DNA of 64,000 nucleotides. It comes from Taenia hydatigena (lineage: Eukaryota; Platyhelminthes; Cestoda; Cyclophyllidea; Taeniidae). The position numbers were made by a program, and so were the translations under genes. This document shows positions 63,610 to 64,000 of this stretch, in pieces. A model generated the notes under the pieces. That model did not search any database. It was not told where the DNA came from and was given only the letters and a program-made list of their open reading frames with translations. Numbering within the stretch: the first letter of the stretch is position 1; every line of letters starts with the position of its first letter. The DNA lies in contig JADWOT020000001.1 of assembly GCA_036345935.2 (NCBI GenBank), forward strand, positions 29,084,487 to 29,148,486, in the 5' to 3' direction.

Positions 63610-64000
63610 AGAGAAGTGTCCTTACAAAAGCCACAATTCAGTATCAAGCATCGAAGATTAGCATCGCAAGATTTGCTGCAATGAGTTGATGCTGTGCATC
63701 TGCCTGCCCTCTCCTGCCGCCTCTTCAATTCTTCTTGCTAGCAAATGAATGTATGAGCAACTGTAGCAAAATAAAGTTTCAAATGTTGCCAGCCATTAGT
63801 GTTTGCAAAGTCATGCTCTTCGCTATTATCCTAAATTGTACGTGAGGTGGCTCAAGCAAAGGAACTTGAATTTACGGTTTAATGCCATTTTAGCACGCTG
63901 TTCCAATCGGTGCTCTGAAAGGAGCTTGATAAACAGAAATATAATTTGATAAGCTCATCTGAATGGTGCACGCCAGCCACACGAAAAGCTGCATATCATC
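63610..64000. other. Likely 3' flank, no gene seen
   Basis: Contains the AATAAA at 63770-63775 (CAAAATAAAGTTTC) and A/T-rich sequence to the end of the window. No module recognised. Confidence 0.3.

Noticed and set aside
1..64000. CRISPR arrays, rRNA genes, operons, ribosome binding sites
   Set aside because: No regularly spaced repeats with unique spacers, no recognisable rRNA sequence, and the intron-like gene structure argues against a prokaryote. tRNA genes could not be excluded by eye, but none was recognised.

Overview
This window looks like repeat-dominated nuclear DNA from a small-intron animal. No long open frame exists on either strand. The longest frames are about 100-150 codons, and the best coding pieces are short blocks bounded by plausible splice sites (pyrimidine or T-rich tract then TAG/CAG; GTAAGT, GTAAGG or GTGAGT donors) with introns of about 41-42 bases. 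AATAAA signals follow several frames. This excludes a prokaryote or virus. A nematode or a flatworm would fit; nothing here settles the species.

Layout. 1-10.5 kb: a large inverted repeat (arms about 591-4490 and 6075-10033, 1.6 kb spacer), flanked on both sides by same-orientation fragments of one membrane-protein gene. 10.8-18 kb: a decayed coding fragment, a scatter of repeat modules and three promising exon or small-gene candidates. 18-30 kb: decayed modules, including a 1.9 kb partial copy of the inverted-repeat core (23.6-25.5 kb). 29.4-37.2 kb: two direct copies of a segment, the second carrying an extra block. 37.5-41.4 kb: a nearly perfect 1.95 kb tandem duplication joined by one N. 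41.5-52.7 kb: gene fragments from several families, including the best gene candidate (45.86-46.33 kb, minus). 52.7-55.7 kb: a third, internally deleted copy of the inverted-repeat element. 55.7-64 kb: lower repeat content with several separate candidate exons.

Overall the window is a mosaic of a limited set of modules, each present 2-12 times on both strands. Several modules keep the same reading frame, and sometimes the same stop position, between diverged copies, so they look like remnants of protein-coding genes. The clearest case is a fragment present about ten times that matches an exon of the candidate gene near 46.2 kb. A second recurring unit has a TATA-like core between two arms. 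All similarity statements come from comparison by eye inside this window; no database search was possible, and protein family names are tentative.
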